NCBI GenBank assembly: GCA_016787085.1
Contig: JAEUVJ010000010.1
Location: 1-52,190, forward strand
DNA length: 52,190 bases
DNA from: Chitinophagaceae bacterium
GTDB lineage: Bacteria; Bacteroidota; Bacteroidia; Chitinophagales; Chitinophagaceae
Direction of reading: 5' to 3'
In this document: in pieces, positions 50,936 through 52,190 of the stretch
Position numbering within the stretch: position 1 is the first letter of the stretch
Layout of the letters: each line of letters starts with the position of its first letter
Made by a program: the position numbers and the translations under genes
The notes under the pieces: generated by a model
What the model was told of the DNA's origin: nothing
The model's input: the letters and a program-made list of their open reading frames with translations, nothing else
The model's database searches: none

Positions 50936-51178
50936 ATGAAAAAGATCATAGTAGCCGCTACGGCTATGTTCCTGCTCGCCGGTATGACAACCTATGCTGG
51001 CGGCGGAAAGAAAAAAGCAAAGAAAGCCAGGAGCAAAAAAGAATGTTGCATCCCGATGCCCGGCTGTGACAGATCCAAAAGCAACACCGTGAACCTGTCG
51101 GGTTCGCAGGCCGAAGGAAAGACGGCGGACTGTAACCCGGTTTGCTGTGAGGACAAGTCTGCATGCAAAAAAGGATAA
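50936..51178 (+). CDS. small secreted Lys/Cys-rich protein in arsenic operon
   Basis: The 80-residue protein has a signal peptide (about 1-21, MKKIIVAATAMFLLAGMTTY), a basic stretch GGGKKKAKKARSKK, and seven cysteines in two clusters, ECCIPMPGC (36-44) and DCNPVCCEDKSAC (65-77). No family is recognised. It lies 42 nt after the previous Cys-rich gene and is followed by a terminator, so it is the last gene of the operon. A metal/arsenic-binding function is possible but unproven. Confidence 0.65.
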   Translation: MKKIIVAATAMFLLAGMTTYAGGGKKKAKKARSKKECCIPMPGCDRSKSNTVNLSGSQAEGKTADCNPVCCEDKSACKKG

Positions 51179-51198
51179 ACTCCTTATAGCATTATACG

Positions 51199-51227
51199 AA
51201 GAGGCGGGGTCATCCCGCCTCTCTTTT
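51199..51227 (+). terminator. terminator of the arsenic operon
   Basis: GAGGCGGG and CCCGCCTC form the stem with a GTCAT loop, followed by TCTTTTAT. It lies 20 nt after the last Cys-rich gene. Confidence 0.85.
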
Positions 51228-51280
51228 ATATTCACTCATGGTAAGATAGCAATGGATTGCCGCTTGCAGCATAACGGTAA

Positions 51281-51307
51281 AAAAAGTCAGGTTATGCCTG
51301 GTTTTTT
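51281..51307. terminator. possible bidirectional terminator before the NTF2-like gene
   Basis: AAAAAAGTCAGG and CCTGGTTTTTT pair (two wobbles) around TTATG, with A and T tracts on both sides. It lies downstream of the minus-strand gene ending at 51366 and could end transcription from either side. Confidence 0.65.
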
Positions 51308-51365
51308 ACACAGTTCATACCAGCTGCTGTACAAACAAATTTCTCCTTTATAAAATTCCTGTTGC

Positions 51366-51815
51366 CTAACTTCTTTTGAGTAGTGTTGAATGGAGGTGTT
51401 TTACTTTCCACACTTTTTTGTGCCTTGATAAAACTACTGTTTCCAGCCATTGTATGACTGTTTCTTTGTTTTCCTTTGTAATAACTGAACTCAGCCGATA
51501 GGTTACCCAGGCTGTATTTTTATCTGTTTCAGTACTGATAAAATCAAAAGTATTGCTACGTTTAAAATCAGCAGCCGTATTCATACTAATTGTTTTATTT
51601 ATCAGGGTATCTATATTCCAAACCTGGCCATATTCGTATAGGGAAATGCCGGCAGCGCAATGAGCTTTAAGGCTTACCGAATCCCGTTTTGATAAAGCTT
51701 CAAACATTTTTACAACAGTTTGCTGAACTTCTTGCTGGTTTTTTGTGAATAGCTGTTGTGCCTTCAATACTGTTGAAAAAGAAACCGCCGTGATCAGAAG
51801 AGCTATTTTTTTCAA
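51366..51815 (-). CDS. exported NTF2-like (SnoaL/DUF4440-type) protein
   Basis: The 149-residue protein has a signal peptide (MKKIALLITAVSFSTVLKAQ). Its pattern fits an NTF2-like cone fold: helix VQQTVVKMFEALSKRDSVSLKAHC, then strands such as FDFISTETDKNTAWVTYRLSSV and VIQWLETVVLSRHKKVWKVKHLHST. Such proteins may be small-molecule binders or enzymes; no active-site pattern is clear. It lies between the arsenic operon and the IS110-type element end. Confidence 0.75.
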   Translation of the reverse strand: MKKIALLITAVSFSTVLKAQQLFTKNQQEVQQTVVKMFEALSKRDSVSLKAHCAAGISLYEYGQVWNIDTLINKTISMNTAADFKRSNTFDFISTETDKNTAWVTYRLSSVITKENKETVIQWLETVVLSRHKKVWKVKHLHSTLLKRS

Positions 51816-51829
51816 TGTAATTGATTTAT

Positions 51830-52138
51830 TTCTTCATTTTGTCAAAATCGTGAAGTGCCCGGATGTATAGCGGCCAACGTTCGAGTATTTGCGAAGGCAG
51901 GGAATTCATTGATTGTCCAGCCCGGTACAAATGCCCATTTGAAAATATGATGTTGAAGTTATGAACTAAAGCTGAACATTGAACGTCGAGCCCGAACCGC
52001 TGCTGATGCTTGCACTTAGCTGATGTTACATTGTCCAGCCCTGCTTTTGCAAAGCATCTATGTAAAAGCGGTAATTTAAGAGTATTCATTTTAAACTGCA
52101 GTCCATCGGATGAAGAAGGCTGCCTAAAACAATTAAAT
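51830..52138 (+). other. non-coding left end of an IS110-type element, candidate bridge RNA region
   Basis: About 300 nt precede the transposase ATG and have no convincing ORF. They contain a 12-nt exact direct repeat ATTGTCCAGCCC (51912-51923 and 52030-52041) and small hairpins: CAAATG-CC-CATTTG (51928-51941) and TGCTTT-TGC-AAAGCA (about 52042-52056). In IS110/IS621 elements the non-coding left end encodes a structured bridge RNA that pairs with target and donor DNA, so this stretch is a candidate. The exact element boundary is not visible. Confidence 0.4.
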
Positions 52139-52190
52139 ATGAAAACTCCAACTACCGCTGTACCAAAGTTATTCATTGGTATGGATGTCC
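52139..52190 (+). CDS. IS110 family transposase, N-terminal fragment cut by window edge
   Basis: The frame opens at ATG 52139 and reads MKTPTTAVPKLFIGMDV before the edge. FIGMDV is the start of the DEDD/RuvC-like catalytic domain in IS110 transposases, with the first catalytic Asp in MDV. Only 17 residues are visible, so this call depends on sequence beyond the window. Confidence 0.65.
   Translation, partial: MKTPTTAVPKLFIGMDV

Noticed and set aside
51826..52176. Minus-strand 116-codon frame at the right edge
   Set aside because: It covers the upstream region of the IS110-type transposase on the opposite strand, shows no domain or signal peptide and has mixed composition; the IS110 reading explains the region better.

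Overview
The window reads as a chromosomal segment of a Bacteroidota bacterium, most likely from the Chitinophagales (Chitinophagaceae-like). This rests on TAnnTTTG -7 promoter elements, few recognisable Shine-Dalgarno sites, a gliding/T9SS type B C-terminal domain, an IPExxxVDY-family protein, a DUF4834-like protein and a PIF1-type helicase with HRDC region. No rRNA is present. The species cannot be named from sequence alone.

Layout. 1-3.3 kb: tRNA-Asn (cut by the edge), Rieske protein, hflX, an outer-membrane barrel, then tRNA-CAU followed by a GIY-YIG nuclease gene that ends inside a damaged tRNA copy. 3.4-8.3 kb: the rimP-nusA-infB operon, with a leader hairpin and 7-nt phased repeats between its genes. 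8.4-18.2 kb: a SurA-like chaperone, pterin dehydratase, M28 peptidase, feoB, a beta-lactamase-fold hydrolase coupled to an M20 amidohydrolase, and a chromate transporter. 18.2-21.5 kb: nadD, feoA, ybeY, two parS-like sites and mnmG. 21.5-24.6 kb: an unusual three-gene operon of SET protein, ATP-grasp ligase and ATP-grasp-SET fusion. 24.8-36.5 kb: a T9SS cargo protein, PIF1-like helicase, ssb, a zinc-ribbon protein and a 2217-residue LamG/Ig/propeller protein. 36.8-37.3 kb: tRNA-Phe with a second GIY-YIG gene and two damaged tRNA-Phe copies. 37.4-47.1 kb: recQ, kdsD, a mannose-1-phosphate guanylyltransferase, and housekeeping or metabolic genes. 47.1-51.2 kb: an arsenic operon (arsR, arsN2-like, arsM, a 31-residue Cys-pair peptide, acr3, arsC, two secreted Cys-rich proteins). 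51.4-52.2 kb: an NTF2-like protein and the left end of an IS110-type element.

Three things stand out. First, two unrelated tRNA loci share one architecture: intact tRNA, its terminator, a single-domain GIY-YIG gene starting within 10 nt of the terminator, then a tRNA copy in which an arm is replaced by a short TCC...GGA palindrome. This looks like a tRNA-associated nuclease cassette. Second, the SET/ATP-grasp operon pairs eukaryote-like lysine-methyltransferase folds with peptide-ligase folds and suggests an undescribed peptide or protein modification pathway. Third, the arsenic operon encodes three small Cys-rich products of unknown role. All functional statements come from reading motifs by eye; no database search was run.
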